A stretch of 64,000 nucleotides of DNA, from positions 43,760-107,759 of the forward strand of contig NZ_RXWW01000033.1 in assembly GCF_003970495.1 (NCBI RefSeq). Reading direction: 5' to 3'. Position numbers and translations under genes: made by a program. The notes beneath the pieces are model-generated. The model was given only the letters and a program-made list of their open reading frames with translations, searched no databases and was not told where the DNA came from. This document shows, in pieces, positions 19,403-34,212 of this stretch; the first letter of the stretch is position 1, and each line of letters begins with the position of its first letter. The stretch is from Staphylococcus pasteuri. Lineage in GTDB: Bacteria; Bacillota; Bacilli; Staphylococcales; Staphylococcaceae.

Positions 19403-19699
19403 TTACTTTTTACTGTAAGAAATTTCATCTTCATGATCAACTGCATCTACTACAATATGATCATCTTCAAAATACCATAAATCTTTCTCAGCGATGACTA
19501 AAGTGAGTCCGTCAAATTCTTCTTCATATGCCACTTCTACATCGGCTTTATTTTCAACATTAAATGCAGGGCTAAACCCTTGTTTTAATTGGAATTCTCC
19601 ACCAAAACGTACAAAAAAGTGTAATACTTTGTCATCTTGAGGTAAGTCAAACTCATCTTTAAACCACTGAACTGCTGGTTGGGTAAGCTCGATTTTCAT
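19403..19699 (-). CDS. HesB/YneR-like protein
   Basis: 98 residues starting [34 protein letters not shown], resembling the HesB/IscA-like YneR family. The start at 19699 has GGAGGAA seven bases upstream; the longer frame to 19714 overlaps that site and was rejected. The cysteines that bind iron-sulphur clusters in true A-type carriers are absent (no Cys at all), so a scaffold role is unlikely. The acidic C-terminus [21 protein letters not shown] is typical of YneR. Function unknown. Confidence 0.82.
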   Translation of the reverse strand: MKIELTQPAVQWFKDEFDLPQDDKVLHFFVRFGGEFQLKQGFSPAFNVENKADVEVAYEEEFDGLTLVIAEKDLWYFEDDHIVVDAVDHEDEISYSKK

Positions 19700-19901
19700 A
19701 AATAGTTCCTCCATATTAATTATCCATATTTTTTAGGGGTTAAATTGTGAATTTTATTGATAGTAGAATTATAGCATAGCTTAATATCCTAATATAATTA
19801 TTTTAACTTAATGAGTTATAAGCCACTATCAAAGACTAAAGGTATATCAAACTATATAAAACTCACCAATAACATCATCATAAATCAAAACATTTAACAA
19901 A

Positions 19902-19950
19902 ATAAAAAGCACTCAGTGTGATATAAATTTCATATATCATACTAAATGCT
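19902..19950 (-). terminator. Terminator of plsY (minus strand)
   Basis: An 18-bp stem (19908-19925 with 19933-19950). On the minus strand the mismatched positions become G-U pairs and a T-rich tail follows, so the hairpin is built for minus-strand transcripts. The remaining 19700-19901 holds no gene that I can see. Confidence 0.75.
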
Positions 19951-19983
19951 TTGTATTGACTATTAAGTTTTAGATTTTATTAT

Positions 19984-20592
19984 TTACATCCATGTTATCT
20001 TAGGCTCTTCACCTTTAAAGATTCTAACAATATTTGTTTTATGACGTATGATTAATATAATGGCAACTATTGCGCCTACTGCTAGTAATATATAGTCCTG
20101 AATGATGAGAGAACCAATAACACAACAAATAGCTGCAATGATGCTTGATAAGGACACATATTTAAATAATTTTAATACAGCGAAGAAAATAACTGCTAAA
20201 ATTAATAAAAGAATAGGATTAACGCCTAAAACTACCCCAGCACTCGTTGCAACAGCTTTACCACCTTTGAATCCTAAATAAATTGGATATACATGACCCA
20301 CAATAGCAAATAATCCTACGATCAGGCCATGGGTAAAGAATGTACTTATAGGTCCATCTGCATGTACAGGTAACCATATAGGGAAGAAAACAGTTATGAA
20401 TCCTTTAAAGATATCTAAGAATGTAACTACAAAACCTGCTGGTCTTCCTAATACTCTGAAACTGTTTGTTGCTCCAGTGTTGCCACTACCAAATTGTCTT
20501 ATATCCTTTTTAAAGAATAACTTTCCAATAACTAAACCACTTGGAAAAGCTCCTATAAGATAACTTAGTATTAACATGACGACAATCATCAT
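19984..20592 (-). CDS. plsY: Acyl-phosphate:glycerol-3-phosphate acyltransferase
   Basis: Membrane enzyme that makes lysophosphatidic acid from acyl-phosphate and glycerol-3-phosphate, the first acylation of phospholipid synthesis. The start is [19 protein letters not shown] at 20592, with AAAGGA 11 bases upstream; the GTG at 20601 is too close to that site. 202 residues, about five membrane helices. PlsY motifs are present: [39 protein letters not shown] and the C-terminal [16 protein letters not shown]. Divergent from parE; own terminator. Confidence 0.96.
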   Translation of the reverse strand: MMIVVMLILSYLIGAFPSGLVIGKLFFKKDIRQFGSGNTGATNSFRVLGRPAGFVVTFLDIFKGFITVFFPIWLPVHADGPISTFFTHGLIVGLFAIVGHVYPIYLGFKGGKAVATSAGVVLGVNPILLLILAVIFFAVLKLFKYVSLSSIIAAICCVIGSLIIQDYILLAVGAIVAIILIIRHKTNIVRIFKGEEPKITWM

Positions 20593-20761
20593 AAAATACA
20601 CATCCTTTAATAACTTAGCACTATTTTACCATATCCATCTCATATTAGAACAATAAAAATTACATTTTGAATATGAATAATCAGTAAAATAAACTGTTTT
20701 ATCAAGATGACACTTGCAATTTATTCTGATTTATATAAGAATAACTATTGTATAGTTTTAA

Positions 20762-25197
<4,436 letters not shown>

Positions 25198-25400
25198 AAG
25201 TATATGCAACACATGCATAAGATGATAAAATAAAATATAATAATCACAATTAAATCATTCAAGAGGTTTATATTCTCAATTGAACTGTCTATTTTAGTAT
25301 TTGTTATTTGATACATTGCTTAATTAGACTTTCATATGCCAATATGAATCTCTTGATATTTTTAAGATATGAATTTTATTTATAGATGAGAGGGATTTAT

Positions 25401-26867
25401 TTGAAAGATTTTGATAGTTTAATTCCTGGTTGGTTTAAAGATTTTGTACAAGTAGGTAACGACTTAATTTGGTCTCAGTATCTAATTGGATTGTTACTTA
25501 CAGCAGGATTCTTTTTCACTATCAGTTCTAAGTTTGTACAACTACGAATGTTACCAGAAATGTTTAGAGCGTTGGTCGAGAAACCAGAAACATTAGAAAG
25601 TGGTAAAAAAGGTATTTCACCGTTCCAAGCATTTGCGATTAGTGCAGGTTCAAGAGTAGGTACTGGAAATATTGCCGGTGTTGCTACAGCAATTGTACTT
25701 GGTGGTCCTGGTGCGGTATTTTGGATGTGGATTATTGCATTTATAGGTGCGGCAAGTGCTTTTATGGAAGCTACTTTAGCTCAGGTTTATAAAGTTCATG
25801 ATAAAGATGGTGGTTTCCGTGGTGGACCAGCTTATTACATAACTAAAGGTTTAAACCAAAAATGGCTTGGTATTGTGTTTGCGATATTAATTACAGTTAC
25901 CTTCGCATTTGTATTTAATACAGTGCAATCTAATACGATTGCGGAATCATTAAATACTCAATATCATATTAGTCCAGTGATTACAGGAATAGTATTAGCA
26001 GTTGTAACAGCCATTATTATTTTTGGTGGGGTTAGAAGTATTGCTACTTTATCATCATTAATTGTTCCAATTATGGCTATCATATATATTGGTATGGTTT
26101 TAGTTATCTTGTTATTAAACTTAGACCAAATTGTTCCAATGATTGGTACAATTATTAAAAGTGCTTTTGGTTTTGAACAAGTAACTGGTGGTGCAGTTGG
26201 TGCTGCTATTTTACAAGGGATTAAACGTGGTTTATTCTCAAACGAAGCAGGTATGGGTTCAGCACCTAACGCAGCTGCAACAGCAGCAGTCCCTCATCCA
26301 GTAAAACAAGGTTTAATTCAATCATTAGGTGTTTTCTTTGATACAATGCTAGTATGTACAGCTACAGCAATAATGATTTTATTATATTCAGGTTTAAAAT
26401 TTGGAGAAAACGCTCCTCAAGGTGTTGCAGTTACTCAATCAGCTTTAAATGAACATTTAGGTTCAGCTGGTGGTATTTTCTTAACAGTGGCAATAACATT
26501 ATTCGCATTTTCTTCAGTTGTAGGTAACTACTATTATGGTCAATCTAACATTGAGTATTTATCTAATAACAAAACAATTATTTTCATCTTTAGATGTTTA
26601 GTAGTTGTGCTTGTATTTATTGGTGCGGTTGCTAAAACTGAAACAGTTTGGAGTACAGCCGATTTATTCATGGGCTTAATGGCCATAGTGAATATTGTCT
26701 CCATTATTGGACTTTCCAATATTGCATTTGCAGTAATGAAAGATTACCAAGTACAACGTAAAGCAGGTAAAAAGCCTGTATTCAAACCAGAGAATCTTGA
26801 AATTAATTTATTTGGTATTGAATCTTGGGGAATTAATGCAAACAAATCAAATAAAGATTTAAAATAA
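25401..26867 (+). CDS. alsT: Sodium:amino acid symporter, AlsT (AGCS) family
   Basis: Sodium-coupled amino acid importer with about 11 membrane helices, 488 residues from the TTG at 25401 (MKDFDSLIPGWFKDFV). GAGAGGG precedes it, so the ATG at 25386, which overlaps that site, was not used. AGCS signatures: SAGSRVGTGNIAGVATAIVLGGPGAVFWMW, GGFRGGPAYYITKGL and GLFSNEAGMGSAPNAAATA. The family was named for alanine/glycine transport; in S. aureus AlsT is reported to carry glutamine. Single gene, own terminator. The 203 bp before it holds nothing recognisable. Confidence 0.93.
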   Translation: MKDFDSLIPGWFKDFVQVGNDLIWSQYLIGLLLTAGFFFTISSKFVQLRMLPEMFRALVEKPETLESGKKGISPFQAFAISAGSRVGTGNIAGVATAIVLGGPGAVFWMWIIAFIGAASAFMEATLAQVYKVHDKDGGFRGGPAYYITKGLNQKWLGIVFAILITVTFAFVFNTVQSNTIAESLNTQYHISPVITGIVLAVVTAIIIFGGVRSIATLSSLIVPIMAIIYIGMVLVILLLNLDQIVPMIGTIIKSAFGFEQVTGGAVGAAILQGIKRGLFSNEAGMGSAPNAAATAAVPHPVKQGLIQSLGVFFDTMLVCTATAIMILLYSGLKFGENAPQGVAVTQSALNEHLGSAGGIFLTVAITLFAFSSVVGNYYYGQSNIEYLSNNKTIIFIFRCLVVVLVFIGAVAKTETVWSTADLFMGLMAIVNIVSIIGLSNIAFAVMKDYQVQRKAGKKPVFKPENLEINLFGIESWGINANKSNKDLK

Positions 26868-26872
26868 ATGAT

Positions 26873-26906
26873 TAGCTTGAGTGTCGTAAGGATACTCAAG
26901 CTTTTT
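26873..26906 (+). terminator. Terminator after alsT
   Basis: Stem AGCTTGAGTGTC / GATACTCAAGCT with loop GTAAG, then five T. Confidence 0.9.
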
Positions 26907-27072
26907 AATTTGAAATTTATAATTATATCTATTATTTATTATAAAGAGGTAGAAAATTGTTTAATATACTAAAAATTAATTTTACTCATGAAAGTATTTA
27001 ATAAGTTATTTTCTTTTCATTTATATCATTAAGCCTTATAATTTTAATAATGGAGTAAGAAAGGTGATAATG

Positions 27073-27921
27073 ATGGGTAAGTATAAAATTAGTAAAATTC
27101 TCAATAATAACGTTATCATATGCACGAATAAAAACCAGGAAGTTGTTTTAATTGGAAAAGGTATAGGTTTTAATAAAAAGCAAGGCTATACGTTAGATGA
27201 ATCAGCTTCCATTGAAAAAGTTTATAAACTTGATCTAGATAAGCATAAAGAACACTATAAGACATTAGTTGAGATGGCTGATGACCATGTTCTACAAGCA
27301 GTGATTGAAGCTGTTAATTTAATTACAAATACGACTCTAGATGTTAATGATGAAAATCTAGTTGTTGCGCTAACAGATCATATTATTTTTGCGTATAAAC
27401 GTTTAAAACAAAATCAAATAATTAGCAACCCTTTTGCCATGGAAACAAAATACTTATATCGAGATGCTTATCAAATAGCTGAAAAAGTAATTGATAGACT
27501 AAATGAACAGTTAGATGTTGATTTTCCAGAAGATGAAATTGGTTTTATCGCATTACATATTGCTTCGAACTCTGAAGAATTATCTATGAGAGAAATGGCG
27601 TTAATTAATCAATTAATCAATAAAAGTATCACTATTATTGAAACGGATTTACAACATCAAGTTGATCAATCCTCAATACAATATCAACGTTTTATTAGAC
27701 ATGTACAATTTCTCATTCGTCGTTTAAGAAATAATGAAACATTACATGCTCAAAATGATTTTGTTGATATGGTTAAAAATCAATATCCTAGTTGCTATTC
27801 TACAGCTTTTAAAATATTAAAAATGATTCAGATGGAATTTGATATTACTGTTAATGATGTTGAAATCATTTATTTAACATTACATATCCATCATTTTGAA
27901 GCCCAAATGAAGTTGGATTAA
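27073..27921 (+). CDS. glcT: GlcT-type transcription antiterminator (BglG family)
   Basis: RNA-binding antiterminator; staphylococcal GlcT controls the glucose PTS gene elsewhere on the chromosome. 282 residues from the ATG at 27073, chosen for its spacing to AAAGG; GTG 27064 and ATG 27070 are alternatives. The RNA-binding domain is about 1-58 (KYKISKILNNNVIICTN, VVLIGKGIGF). Two PRD modules follow, with the four phosphorylatable histidines in place: His103 and His162 in PRD1, His210 and His271 in PRD2. No sugar PTS gene is adjacent. The stop codon lies at the base of the terminator stem. Confidence 0.9.
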   Translation: MGKYKISKILNNNVIICTNKNQEVVLIGKGIGFNKKQGYTLDESASIEKVYKLDLDKHKEHYKTLVEMADDHVLQAVIEAVNLITNTTLDVNDENLVVALTDHIIFAYKRLKQNQIISNPFAMETKYLYRDAYQIAEKVIDRLNEQLDVDFPEDEIGFIALHIASNSEELSMREMALINQLINKSITIIETDLQHQVDQSSIQYQRFIRHVQFLIRRLRNNETLHAQNDFVDMVKNQYPSCYSTAFKILKMIQMEFDITVNDVEIIYLTLHIHHFEAQMKLD

Positions 27922-27960
27922 AAGTACTTATGCGCTCTCATAAGTACTTTTAATTTTTAT
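27920..27960 (+). terminator. Terminator after glcT
   Basis: Perfect 13-bp stem AAAAGTACTTATG / CATAAGTACTTTT, 6-base loop, then a T-rich tail. The left arm begins at the last two bases of the glcT stop codon. Confidence 0.9.
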
Positions 27961-28084
27961 ATAGACTAGTTTTTAATATTCCTTAGTTTTGTAAAATTAT
28001 GTTATGATTAGTGTTAGAAATTTTTAGTAACTCATTTTTATGATTTTTATAAAGCGAGGTAACATGAAAGTATGGTGATGTCGA

Positions 28085-29305
28085 ATGTCGAATGAAATGA
28101 AATCTTCCGAAAAGAAGACATCTAGAAAGTTTAAAACGATTTTCAGTATGTCTGAAACAAGATTCATGAAATTTTTAGGCGGCAATGATTTAATTTATGC
28201 TTTGTTAGCACTTGTGCTTTTAGGGATAGTTATATTTATCTTTGATAAAGTATCATACGTGTTTCAACCATTTATTATAGTATTCAATACTATTGCTGCA
28301 CCAATTATAGTTTCATTGATTATATTTTATTTATTTAACCCTCTTGTTAATTTGATGGAACGTTATCGAATTCCAAGATTAGTAGGGGTTTTGATTATTT
28401 ATGTTGCGATTGTAGGCATAATCGTGTTGATTGTTAATTTATTAATTCCTCTAATTAGTTCACAATTAGGAAGTTTCATTAATAACTCTCCTCAATATTT
28501 TAAAAAGTTAACTAATACAATTAATAAAGTAACAAGTAATTCAATTTTTGCTGGTTATTATGATCAAATTAATGATCAATTGAACTCATTAACTAAAAAG
28601 ATACCATCTATGCTTTCAGATTATTTTGATGGCTTTGGTTCAAAATTAGCATCATTCGTTGAAGCAGTAGCTAATGTTGGAGTAGTCATTGTGACTACAC
28701 CATTTGTTTTATTCTTTATGTTAAAAGATGGTCATAAGTTCAAAGATTTCACTACTAATATTATGCCACCTAAATTTAGAAAAGATTTTCATGATTTACT
28801 TGAAAAAATGAGTGTTCAAGTAGGTTCTTACATACAAGGACAAATCATTGTGTCATTCTGTATAGGTGTTTTACTATTTATTGGTTATTCTATTATTGGA
28901 TTGAAATATAGTTTAATATTAGCTTGTATAGCTGCTGTAACAAGTGTGGTACCTTATTTAGGACCTACAATAGCGATTTCACCAGCTATCATTATTGCTT
29001 TAATTACGTCTCCAATAATGTTACTCAAATTAGCGATTGTATGGACTTTAGTTCAATTCTTTGAAGGACACTTCATTTCTCCAAATATCATGGGTAAAAC
29101 ATTACAAATTCACCCGCTAACAATTATCTTTATCTTACTAAGTGCAGGTAATTTGTTAGGTATAGTCGGGGTTATATTAGGTATTCCTGGTTATGCAGTG
29201 TTGAAAGTTTTAGTTTCTCATATGTTCTTATTATTCAAGCGTAGATATAATAGATATTATGGAGAAGATGCAGGAAATTATAAGTTAAATAAAGAACAAG
29301 AATAA
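28085..29305 (+). CDS. AI-2E family membrane permease
   Basis: 406-residue membrane protein of the AI-2E/YdiK-YrrI family. There are about eight membrane segments, with a long extracellular loop between about 140 and 190 and the family motif VPYLGPTIAISPAII near 300. The C-terminal tail is polar. Family members have been linked to autoinducer or ion/proton export, but for this protein no substrate can be stated. The start at 28085 has a poor ribosome site. A strong site (GCGAGG) lies before an in-frame ATG at 28064 that meets a stop after four codons, so initiation may be coupled. A long hairpin separates it from mprF. Confidence 0.85.
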   Translation: MSNEMKSSEKKTSRKFKTIFSMSETRFMKFLGGNDLIYALLALVLLGIVIFIFDKVSYVFQPFIIVFNTIAAPIIVSLIIFYLFNPLVNLMERYRIPRLVGVLIIYVAIVGIIVLIVNLLIPLISSQLGSFINNSPQYFKKLTNTINKVTSNSIFAGYYDQINDQLNSLTKKIPSMLSDYFDGFGSKLASFVEAVANVGVVIVTTPFVLFFMLKDGHKFKDFTTNIMPPKFRKDFHDLLEKMSVQVGSYIQGQIIVSFCIGVLLFIGYSIIGLKYSLILACIAAVTSVVPYLGPTIAISPAIIIALITSPIMLLKLAIVWTLVQFFEGHFISPNIMGKTLQIHPLTIIFILLSAGNLLGIVGVILGIPGYAVLKVLVSHMFLLFKRRYNRYYGEDAGNYKLNKEQE

Positions 29306-29318
29306 TCTATCTTTGTAC

Positions 29319-29406
29319 AAGGATATCTTTAGAAATTATTTCAAGTAGCTTTTATGCCATCAATTTGTGGCATATGGATACTTAATTTCTAAGATATCCT
29401 TTTTTG
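29319..29406 (+). terminator. Very long hairpin between the AI-2E gene and mprF
   Basis: Arms 29319-29338 and 29383-29401 pair over 19 bp with one bulged T. Inside are a short AAGTA/TACTT pairing and a perfect 7-bp TATGCCA/TGGCATA hairpin (29353-29359 with 29368-29374). Six T follow. It can act as a terminator, but it is far larger than needed for that. Confidence 0.75.
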
Positions 29407-29566
29407 TTTTTAAAGAAGTACAATCCTTTTATCTACAAAAGATTTGCACCTTACATTGAGTATGACAATAATGTTATGCATAATTGACTTTATTTATATT
29501 CCATTTATCTTATTCTTATGATATATTTTTCTAGATAGAAGAATTAAATAGAATTGAAGTGAAAAA

Positions 29567-32089
29567 ATGACCCAGGAAAATAAAAGTAAATTATTATCTA
29601 TATTAAAATTTGTGTTTGCTGCTGCACTATTTACGTTTGTAGTTTTCACGTTATATCGAGAATTATCTTCCATTAATTTCAAAAATACTTTAATGCAATT
29701 TGGTAAAATCAATCGTTTATGGATTGTATTATTGTTTATTAGCGGGGGAGCGTCTTTATTAATTTTATCTTTATATGATGTCATTCTTGTTAAATCACTT
29801 AAGTTAAAAATTCCTTTAATAAAAGTATTAAGAGTGAGTTATATTATTAATGCTTTAAATGCCATTGTAGGCTTTGGTGGGTTTATCGGAGCAGGTTTAA
29901 GAGCATTTATTTATAAAAATTATACCCAAGATAATAAGAAACTCGTTCACTATATATCTATCATACTCATTTCGATGTTAACAGGTTTGAGCTTGTTATC
30001 GATTTTAGTTGTTCTTCATGTGTTTAACGCATCTGATATGTTAGATAAAATATCATGGGTACGTTGGGTTTTATATATTGTTGCTTTATTTTTACCAGTA
30101 TTTATTATTTATACGATTGTGAAACCTGCGGATACAAATAACCGATATATGGGCGTATATTGTACGTTAGTTTCTTGTGTTGAATGGTTAGCTGCTGCAG
30201 TTGTTTTATATTTTTCTGCATTAATTGTAGGTATTGATATTTCCTTTATGAATTTTATTGGTATTTTCATTATTGCAGCATTGTCTGGATTAGTTAGTTT
30301 TATTCCAGGAGGCTTTGGTGCATTTGATTTAGTAGTACTACTCGGTCTTAAATCACTTGGTATAAATGAGGAAAACATTTTATTAGCTTTATTACTATAT
30401 CGTTTTGCTTATTATTTCGTACCTGTAGCCATTGCATTAGTATTATCTACATTTGAATTTGGTAATACAGCTAGAAAATATATCGGAGAATCTAAATACT
30501 TTGTTCCTGCAAAAGATGTTACGTCATTTTTGATGTCATATCAAAAGGATATTTTATCTAAAATTCCATCTTTTTCATTAGCGATTTTAGTATTTTTAAC
30601 AAGTGTTATTTTCTTTATTAATAATTTAACAATCATATATGACGGATTATATGACGATAATCATTTGGCTTACTATTTAACATTATCTATTCATACAAGT
30701 GCTTGTTTATTATTAATGTTAAATGTAAAAGGAATATTTAAGCAAAGTCGACGTGCAATTATTTTTGCTATTATTTCGATTTTATTAATTTTTGCAGCAA
30801 CAGTTTATACGTATGCGTCATTCATACTTTTAACATGGCTTTTGGTTATGTTAGTACTCTTGTTTATTGCTTATCGTCAATCAAAAGTGCTTAAGAGACC
30901 ATTAAGATTAAAAAATGCCTTCTTATTTATATTAATAAGTATCATCGTACTTTATATTAATCATGTTATTATCTCTAGCACGTTATATGCACTCGATGTT
31001 TATAATATTGAAGTAGATACGACAGTGCTTAGATATTATTTCTGGATAACGATAGCTCTAATTACTATTATTGTTGCACTTATTGCATGGCTATTTGATT
31101 ATCGATTTATTAAATCAAGTCAAAATAAAAATTTAGCTGTTTGTGAACAAATTATTCAACAATATGGTGGTAATTATTTAACACATCTTATTTATAGTGG
31201 GGATAAAAATTATTTTATTCATGAAAACGAATCAGCCTTTTTGATGTATCGATATAAATCTAATGCTTTAGTAGTATTAGGTGATCCAGTTGGGGATACT
31301 GCATCGTTCGAATCTTTATTAGAAGCATTTTATGAATACGCTGAATATTATGGCTATGATATTATTTTTTATCAAGTAAGTGATAGATTCATGCCACTTT
31401 ATCATAATTTTGGTAATCAATTCTTTAAACTTGGGGAAGAAGCAATTATTGATTTAACTACATTTACTACTTCTGGTAAAAAGCGTCGTGGTTTTAGAGC
31501 AACTTTAAATAAATTTGAAGATTTAAATATCAAATTTGAAATAATTGAGCCGCCATTTTCACAAGATATGTTCGAAACATTAAAAAATGTGAGTGATCAA
31601 TGGTTAGAAGGTAGAAGTGAAATGCATTTTTCAGTAGGTCAATTTAGTGAAGATTATTTATCTAAAGCGCCGATTGGTATTATGCGAAATGAAGAAGGAA
31701 AAATTATAGCGTTCTGTACTCTAATGCCAACATATTTTAATGATGCTATTTCGGTTGATTTAATTCGTTGGTTGCCGGAATTAGATTTACCATTAATGGA
31801 TGGATTGTATTTACACATGCTATCGTGGAGTAAAGAAAAAGGATATCAATCATTTAACTTAGGTATGGCGACGCTATCTAATGTAGGACAACTACATTAT
31901 TCATATCTTAGAGAACGATTAGCAGGAAGAGTATTTGAACATTTTAATGGACTATATCGTTTCCAAGGTTTAAGACGTTATAAAGAAAAGTATGGTCCAC
32001 AATGGGAGCCAAGATTTTTAGTTTATAGAAAAGATGCCTCGTTATGGCAATCTATGATTAAAGTAATGAGAGTTATACGTCACAAATAA
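29567..32089 (+). CDS. mprF: Phosphatidylglycerol lysyltransferase/flippase
   Basis: Adds lysine from Lys-tRNA to phosphatidylglycerol and flips the product to the outer leaflet, making the surface less negative and lowering sensitivity to defensins and daptomycin. 840 residues, the S. aureus length. The N-terminal flippase part has about 14 membrane helices (13-510), with [19 protein letters not shown] and [18 protein letters not shown]. The soluble synthase domain (about 515-840) contains [30 protein letters not shown] and [13 protein letters not shown]. The ribosome site (GAAGTGA) is weak. Single gene between two strong hairpins. Confidence 0.97.
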   Translation: MTQENKSKLLSILKFVFAAALFTFVVFTLYRELSSINFKNTLMQFGKINRLWIVLLFISGGASLLILSLYDVILVKSLKLKIPLIKVLRVSYIINALNAIVGFGGFIGAGLRAFIYKNYTQDNKKLVHYISIILISMLTGLSLLSILVVLHVFNASDMLDKISWVRWVLYIVALFLPVFIIYTIVKPADTNNRYMGVYCTLVSCVEWLAAAVVLYFSALIVGIDISFMNFIGIFIIAALSGLVSFIPGGFGAFDLVVLLGLKSLGINEENILLALLLYRFAYYFVPVAIALVLSTFEFGNTARKYIGESKYFVPAKDVTSFLMSYQKDILSKIPSFSLAILVFLTSVIFFINNLTIIYDGLYDDNHLAYYLTLSIHTSACLLLMLNVKGIFKQSRRAIIFAIISILLIFAATVYTYASFILLTWLLVMLVLLFIAYRQSKVLKRPLRLKNAFLFILISIIVLYINHVIISSTLYALDVYNIEVDTTVLRYYFWITIALITIIVALIAWLFDYRFIKSSQNKNLAVCEQIIQQYGGNYLTHLIYSGDKNYFIHENESAFLMYRYKSNALVVLGDPVGDTASFESLLEAFYEYAEYYGYDIIFYQVSDRFMPLYHNFGNQFFKLGEEAIIDLTTFTTSGKKRRGFRATLNKFEDLNIKFEIIEPPFSQDMFETLKNVSDQWLEGRSEMHFSVGQFSEDYLSKAPIGIMRNEEGKIIAFCTLMPTYFNDAISVDLIRWLPELDLPLMDGLYLHMLSWSKEKGYQSFNLGMATLSNVGQLHYSYLRERLAGRVFEHFNGLYRFQGLRRYKEKYGPQWEPRFLVYRKDASLWQSMIKVMRVIRHK

Positions 32090-32098
32090 TATAATAAA

Positions 32099-32139
32099 AG
32101 CGATTGATGAAAATAAATGATTTCATCAATCGCTATTTT
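32099..32139. terminator. Terminator between mprF and msrA
   Basis: Perfect 14-bp stem AGCGATTGATGAAA / TTTCATCAATCGCT with an 8-base loop, then T run; convergent genes on both sides. Confidence 0.92.
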
Positions 32140-32172
32140 TGTATGTTTATACAACCTTCTCTGAATTAACAG

Positions 32173-32679
32173 TTAGTCTTTTTTATAATTTTTACGATCT
32201 TGTTCTTCTTTAGCATATCTTTCAGGTTGTTTCTTATAAAAATCTTGATGATATGCTTCTGCTTCATAAAACGTCGTTGCAGGTAAAATTTTAGTAGCAA
32301 TCGCTTTATCAGCGTTGATTGTATTTTGCATTGCCTTGATATAGTCTTCGGCTAGTTTCTTTTGATGTTCATTGGAATAGAAAATCGCCGTTTGATATTG
32401 AGAACCTCTATCTTGAAATTGTCCTTCATCATCTAAAGGATCAATAACAGAAAAAAAGATTTCTAATAATTTATTGTATGAGAATAATGCGACATCATAT
32501 TCTACTTTTACAGTTTCATAGTGTCCAGTAGTGCCACTTTTAACCTGCTCGTATGTAGGATTAGCAATGTCTCCACCCATATATCCTGATGTAACTTTTT
32601 CTATTCCATCAAATGTATCAAAAGGTTTCGTCATACACCAAAAGCACCCACCCGCAAAATATGCAGTATTTATATTCAT
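32173..32679 (-). CDS. msrA: Peptide methionine-S-sulfoxide reductase A
   Basis: Repairs methionine S-sulfoxide in proteins after oxidative damage. 168 residues; the active site is GGCFWC with catalytic Cys12. Family segments [34 protein letters not shown] and [22 protein letters not shown] are intact. AAAGGGTG precedes the ATG. No MsrB domain or gene is adjacent, so this is one of the separate staphylococcal MsrA copies. It is divergent from msrR; the 136 bp between them must hold both promoters. Confidence 0.95.
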   Translation of the reverse strand: MNINTAYFAGGCFWCMTKPFDTFDGIEKVTSGYMGGDIANPTYEQVKSGTTGHYETVKVEYDVALFSYNKLLEIFFSVIDPLDDEGQFQDRGSQYQTAIFYSNEHQKKLAEDYIKAMQNTINADKAIATKILPATTFYEAEAYHQDFYKKQPERYAKEEQDRKNYKKD

Positions 32680-32815
32680 TTATGACACCCTTTCATTGGA
32701 CCTTAGTACCATTTATTAAAAAAACCCTTGCTTTTTGAATACTTTTTCTATAACGTTAATACATATTAATTATAGATGATAGTATTATAATTTTAAAGGT
32801 ATAAGGTAGGTAAAT

Positions 32816-33820
32816 ATGAGAGACGAGAAGGATAACAGAGAAGAAACTGAGTATAAACGACAAGCAGGTACATCAACTACACCTTCTAGGCGACGAAAGA
32901 AAAAAAGAGTGCGCAAATTACCTTTTATTATTTTATTAATTTTAATTATCTTCATCATTATTATTGCTTATATTGTTCATGGATATAATAGTGGTGTGAA
33001 GTATGCTGAAAAGCATGCTAAAGACATTAAAGTACATCAATTTAACGGTCCAGTGAAAAACGACGGTAAAATTTCTGTATTGGTTTTAGGCGCAGATAAA
33101 GCTCAGGGTGGTAAATCACGTACAGACTCCATTATGGTTGTACAATATGATTACATTCATAAAAAAATGAAAATGATGTCAGTCATGCGTGATATATATG
33201 CAGACATACCTGGATATGATAAATATAAAATTAATGCTGCTTATTCTCTTGGTGGTCCAGAATTACTAAGAAAAACATTAAATAAAAATTTAGGAATTAA
33301 TCCTGAATATTACGCAGTGGTTGATTTTACTGGTTTTGAAAAAATGATAGATGAATTAGAACCTAATGGTGTTCCTATAGATGTAGAAAAAGATATGTCT
33401 GAAAATATTGGAGTATCATTGAAAAAAGGTCATCATCGTTTAAATGGTAAAGAGTTACTTGGTTACGCAAGATTTCGTCATGATGCAGAAGGCGATTTCG
33501 GACGTGTACGTCGTCAGCAACAGGTGATGCAAACACTTAAATCTGAATTAGTGAATTTTGGTACAGTTGCTAAGCTACCTAAAGTAGCTGGTATTCTTCG
33601 AGGATATGTGAATACAGATATGCCTGATTCAGCTATGTTCCAAACTGGAATAAGCTTTGGTATTCGAGGAGACAAAAATGTTGATTCATTAACTGTTCCT
33701 ATTAAAAATTCTTATCAAGATATCACTACTAATAACGATGGTAGTGCATTGCAAATTGATAAAGCAAAAAACAAAAAAGCAATTCAAGACTTTTTTGATG
33801 ACAAAAATGATAAAAAATAA
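32816..33820 (+). CDS. msrR: LytR-CpsA-Psr (LCP) family protein MsrR
   Basis: Membrane-anchored ligase that attaches wall teichoic acid or related polymers to peptidoglycan. 334 residues: a basic cytoplasmic N-terminus ([10 protein letters not shown], about 25-34), one membrane helix (36-54), then the LCP domain. Catalytic-region residues are in [46 protein letters not shown] and [22 protein letters not shown], with the conserved Arg and Asp residues. The position next to a divergent msrA matches S. aureus msrR. Staphylococci carry further LCP paralogues elsewhere. Confidence 0.92.
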   Translation: MRDEKDNREETEYKRQAGTSTTPSRRRKKKRVRKLPFIILLILIIFIIIIAYIVHGYNSGVKYAEKHAKDIKVHQFNGPVKNDGKISVLVLGADKAQGGKSRTDSIMVVQYDYIHKKMKMMSVMRDIYADIPGYDKYKINAAYSLGGPELLRKTLNKNLGINPEYYAVVDFTGFEKMIDELEPNGVPIDVEKDMSENIGVSLKKGHHRLNGKELLGYARFRHDAEGDFGRVRRQQQVMQTLKSELVNFGTVAKLPKVAGILRGYVNTDMPDSAMFQTGISFGIRGDKNVDSLTVPIKNSYQDITTNNDGSALQIDKAKNKKAIQDFFDDKNDKK

Positions 33821-33824
33821 TACG

Positions 33825-33865
33825 AATAAAGCCACGCACAAGTTGTTAAGTGCGTGGCTTTATTT
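33825..33865. terminator. Bidirectional terminator after msrR
   Basis: Stem AATAAAGCCACGCAC / GTGCGTGGCTTTATT-type pairing across an AAGTTGTTA loop, between convergent genes. Confidence 0.9.
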
Positions 33866-33876
33866 TATTTATCAAC

Positions 33877-34062
33877 TTATTGATCTGATTTTCTAACTCC
33901 TGCAACACCATAATGATTTTTCTTCATTTCTTCAATGACTACATGGATAGCCTCTCTATTAGCACCTGTTGTTCTTTCTACCGCTGATGTTACTTCTGTA
34001 ACTAAGTCTTTAAGTTGTTCATCTGAACGACCTTCTAATAATTTAACGTTTACGATTGGCAT
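33877..34062 (-). CDS. 4-oxalocrotonate tautomerase family protein
   Basis: 61 residues starting MPIVNVKLLEGRSDEQLKDL; the Pro after the initiator Met is the catalytic N-terminal proline of the tautomerase superfamily. The rest (VTEVTSAVERTTGANREAIHVVIEEMKKNHYGVAGV) matches small 4-OT-like subunits. GGAGG lies upstream of the ATG. No aromatic-degradation genes are nearby, so the physiological substrate is unknown. Divergent from the Y-family polymerase gene. Confidence 0.9.
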   Translation of the reverse strand: MPIVNVKLLEGRSDEQLKDLVTEVTSAVERTTGANREAIHVVIEEMKKNHYGVAGVRKSDQ

Positions 34063-34136
34063 ATGTCATTCCTCCAATGATATTTATTACACTCTTAGTA
34101 TAGCATGAATAATTAATAAAAAAACATTTTCCTTTT

Positions 34137-34150
34137 AGAACATTTGTTCG
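34137..34150 (+). promoter_or_regulatory. First LexA box upstream of the Y-family polymerase
   Basis: AGAACATTTGTTCG, a near-perfect CGAAC-N4-GTTCG box lying upstream of the -35. A second identical box is 29 bp downstream. Confidence 0.85.
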
Positions 34151-34158
34151 TTATATAC

Positions 34159-34187
34159 TTGAATAAGAACATTTGTTCGTATATAAT
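34159..34187 (+). promoter_or_regulatory. Y-family polymerase promoter with second LexA box in the spacer
   Basis: TTGAAT (34159-34164), 17-bp spacer, TATAAT (34182-34187): a near-consensus promoter. The second box AGAACATTTGTTCG (34166-34179) fills the spacer, so LexA binding would block it completely. Confidence 0.88.
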
Positions 34188-34212
34188 GAAAATGTATTAG
34201 GGAGGGGTAATG

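Noticed and set aside
26943-27001. Short TTG-started peptide (MFNILKINFTHESI) with an AAAGAGG site between alsT and glcT
   Set aside because: Only 14 codons, AT-rich background, no family or conserved context visible. A chance match is likely.
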